From Seongchinamella unica (GTDB lineage: Bacteria; Pseudomonadota; Gammaproteobacteria; Pseudomonadales; Halieaceae): a stretch of 64,000 nucleotides of DNA. The stretch is from contig NZ_SMSE01000001.1 in assembly GCF_004354085.1 (NCBI RefSeq), positions 605,335 through 669,334 on the forward strand, read 5' to 3'. The notes beneath the pieces were generated by a model. It was not told the origin of the DNA and searched no databases. It was given only the letters and a program-made list of their open reading frames with translations. The position numbers and the translations under genes were made by a program. Positions 62,885-64,000 of the stretch are shown here, piece by piece. Within the stretch, counting starts at the first letter, position 1; every line of letters begins with the position of its first letter.

Positions 62885-64000
62885 CCACCACCACCTCCGG
62901 ATCGTCTGGGTTGCGTTTCGAGCTGAAACCCAGGCGCCTGCACATGCGCAGCATCCGCGAATTTTGTGCCAGGACCTCCCCCACCATGGTCTCCAGGCCG
63001 CGTTCGCCGGCAATTTGCATCAGCCGCTCCATCAGCCTGGGGCCTATGCCGCGAGCCTGCCAGGCATCGGCAATGGTCAGCGCGAACTCACAGGAATCGC
63101 CATCCGGGTTGGTGACATAGCGCGCCACGCCCAGGAATGAATCCGTGCCGTCCTCGCCCGGAACAACGGCGACCATGGCCATTTCCCGGTCGTAGTCAAT
63201 CTGGGTGAAACGCGCCAGCATGGCCGGCGTCAGCCGGTCCAGCCCGTGCATAAAGCGAAAGTACTTGGACTCTGCCGAGAGATTGGCGACAAAATCGGCC
63301 TCGCTGCGCCCGTCCTCCGGACGTATCGGCCTGATCAGCAGCTCTGCTCCGTCCGCGAGTACCAGGCGGCTTTCCAGGTTGGCCGGGTAGGGATGAATTG
63401 CCATGTGGCTATAGCGTTCGCCGCTGGCCTGGGGCGGGGCAACGGTAATACGCACGCCGACGGCAATAGCGCCCTCCTCATCCACCAGCAGTGGATCGAT
63501 CTCCAGCGTGTCGACACCGGGAAGTTCACAGGCGATCTCCGAAACCCGCTGCAGCAGTTCCGACACCTTTCCCGGATCAACCGCGGGAAAATTACGGTAT
63601 GCCTGCAGGTGCCGGGCGAGGTTACTGCGCGCAATCAATTCCCTCCCCAGGTAGTCATTGAGGGGCGGCAGGGCAACAGCCGTTTCACCGGCCAGGGCTT
63701 CCATGACCGCACCCGCAGCGCCGAGCCGGATTACCGGGCCGAACACAGGATCCCGCTCAATGGCGACGCGGATCTCCCGGGCATGACTGCGACTGGCCAT
63801 GGGCTCTATGCACACCCCTTCCAGCCGCGCATGGGGGAGATTGCGGCCGACCTCCTGATACAGCTCCTCGAACGCCAGTGGCACCGAGCCCGACTCGCCG
63901 ATATTCAACCGCACGCCGCCGACATCATCCCGGTACCTGATGTCGGGAGAATTGATTTTCATGGCCACCGGCAGACCCAGTTTTTCCGCCGCCGCCTGCG
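62868..64000 (-). CDS. Acyl-CoA synthetase (NDP-forming)/GNAT acetyltransferase, C-terminal part (runs off right edge)
   Basis: The frame continues to the window edge without a start; translation at the edge reads QAAAEKLGLPVAMKINSPD, the ATP-grasp_5 domain found in NDP-forming acyl-CoA synthetases. Residues 200-366 of the visible part form a GNAT acetyltransferase domain with LLIRPIRPEDGRSEADF and the acetyl-CoA loop QARGIGPRLMERLM. This is the Pat/YfiQ (PatZ) arrangement, a protein lysine acetyltransferase that inactivates acetyl-CoA synthetase and other enzymes. The N-terminal CoA-binding half is off the window. It converges with the YbaN gene. Confidence 0.88.
   Translation of the reverse strand, partial: QAAAEKLGLPVAMKINSPDIRYRDDVGGVRLNIGESGSVPLAFEELYQEVGRNLPHARLEGVCIEPMASRSHAREIRVAIERDPVFGPVIRLGAAGAVMEALAGETAVALPPLNDYLGRELIARSNLARHLQAYRNFPAVDPGKVSELLQRVSEIACELPGVDTLEIDPLLVDEEGAIAVGVRITVAPPQASGERYSHMAIHPYPANLESRLVLADGAELLIRPIRPEDGRSEADFVANLSAESKYFRFMHGLDRLTPAMLARFTQIDYDREMAMVAVVPGEDGTDSFLGVARYVTNPDGDSCEFALTIADAWQARGIGPRLMERLMQIAGERGLETMVGEVLAQNSRMLRMCRRLGFSSKRNPDDPEVVVVSRPL

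Overview
The window looks like chromosomal DNA of a marine gammaproteobacterium, most likely from the Cellvibrionales/Halieaceae neighbourhood. This is an inference from gene content: a recN-fur-bamE-rnfH-ratA-smpB-ssrA core block, an hrcA-grpE-dnaK-dnaJ-dapB heat-shock cluster, acyl-CoA dehydrogenase and LLM oxidoreductase genes, and a beta-glucan (laminarin-type) utilisation locus with TonB-dependent receptor and halogenase-like flavoproteins. No species assignment is possible without a search.

Layout. 1-5000 (minus strand): a lipid or steroid-type catabolic run (two acyl-CoA dehydrogenases, LLM-class oxidoreductase, SDR) ending in the 5' part of aceK. 5100-13150 (minus): heat-shock and housekeeping run hrcA, grpE, dnaK, dnaJ, dapB, cnoX and a glycosyltransferase, with clear sigma-32 promoters ahead of grpE and dnaK. 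13280-20180: recN, fur, bamE, rnfH, ratA, a sodium symporter, smpB (probably leaderless), a structured intergenic stretch, a TauE-type exporter and the tmRNA gene ssrA. 20127-21010: the 3' end of ssrA is duplicated as a 51-bp perfect direct repeat around a 0.66-kb segment that encodes a small LAGLIDADG endonuclease. A third, degenerate tmRNA 3' end follows. This is the most unusual structure in the window. 21000-22500 carries palindromic elements sharing a GGGGTCAG core.

22500-28900: an NhaC-type antiporter, then a probable redox/electrophile module (CDGSH-glutamate-synthase fusion, pirin, glutathionyl-hydroquinone reductase) with a divergent LysR regulator. 28900-49500: a beta-glucan locus containing two GH16 enzymes (one with an N-terminal malectin domain), a LytS/LytTR two-component pair, a CBM9-like secreted protein, two overlapping tryptophan-halogenase-like genes, a large TonB-dependent receptor, two GH3 beta-glucosidases without signal peptides, and two sugar transporters. 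A likely reading is: outer-membrane uptake of oligosaccharide, secreted or periplasmic GH16 cleavage, inner-membrane transport, and cytosolic GH3 hydrolysis. A short sugar-isomerase remnant ends the plus-strand operon.

49700-64000: ferritin, an SDR, a Tat-exported PhoD phosphatase, a class II aldolase-like protein with a divergent Crp/Fnr regulator, a purine permease plus phosphoribosyltransferase pair, an exosortase H pair, a patatin plus TonB-dependent receptor pair, a YbaN-like protein, and the C-terminal part of an acyl-CoA synthetase/GNAT acetyltransferase running off the right edge.
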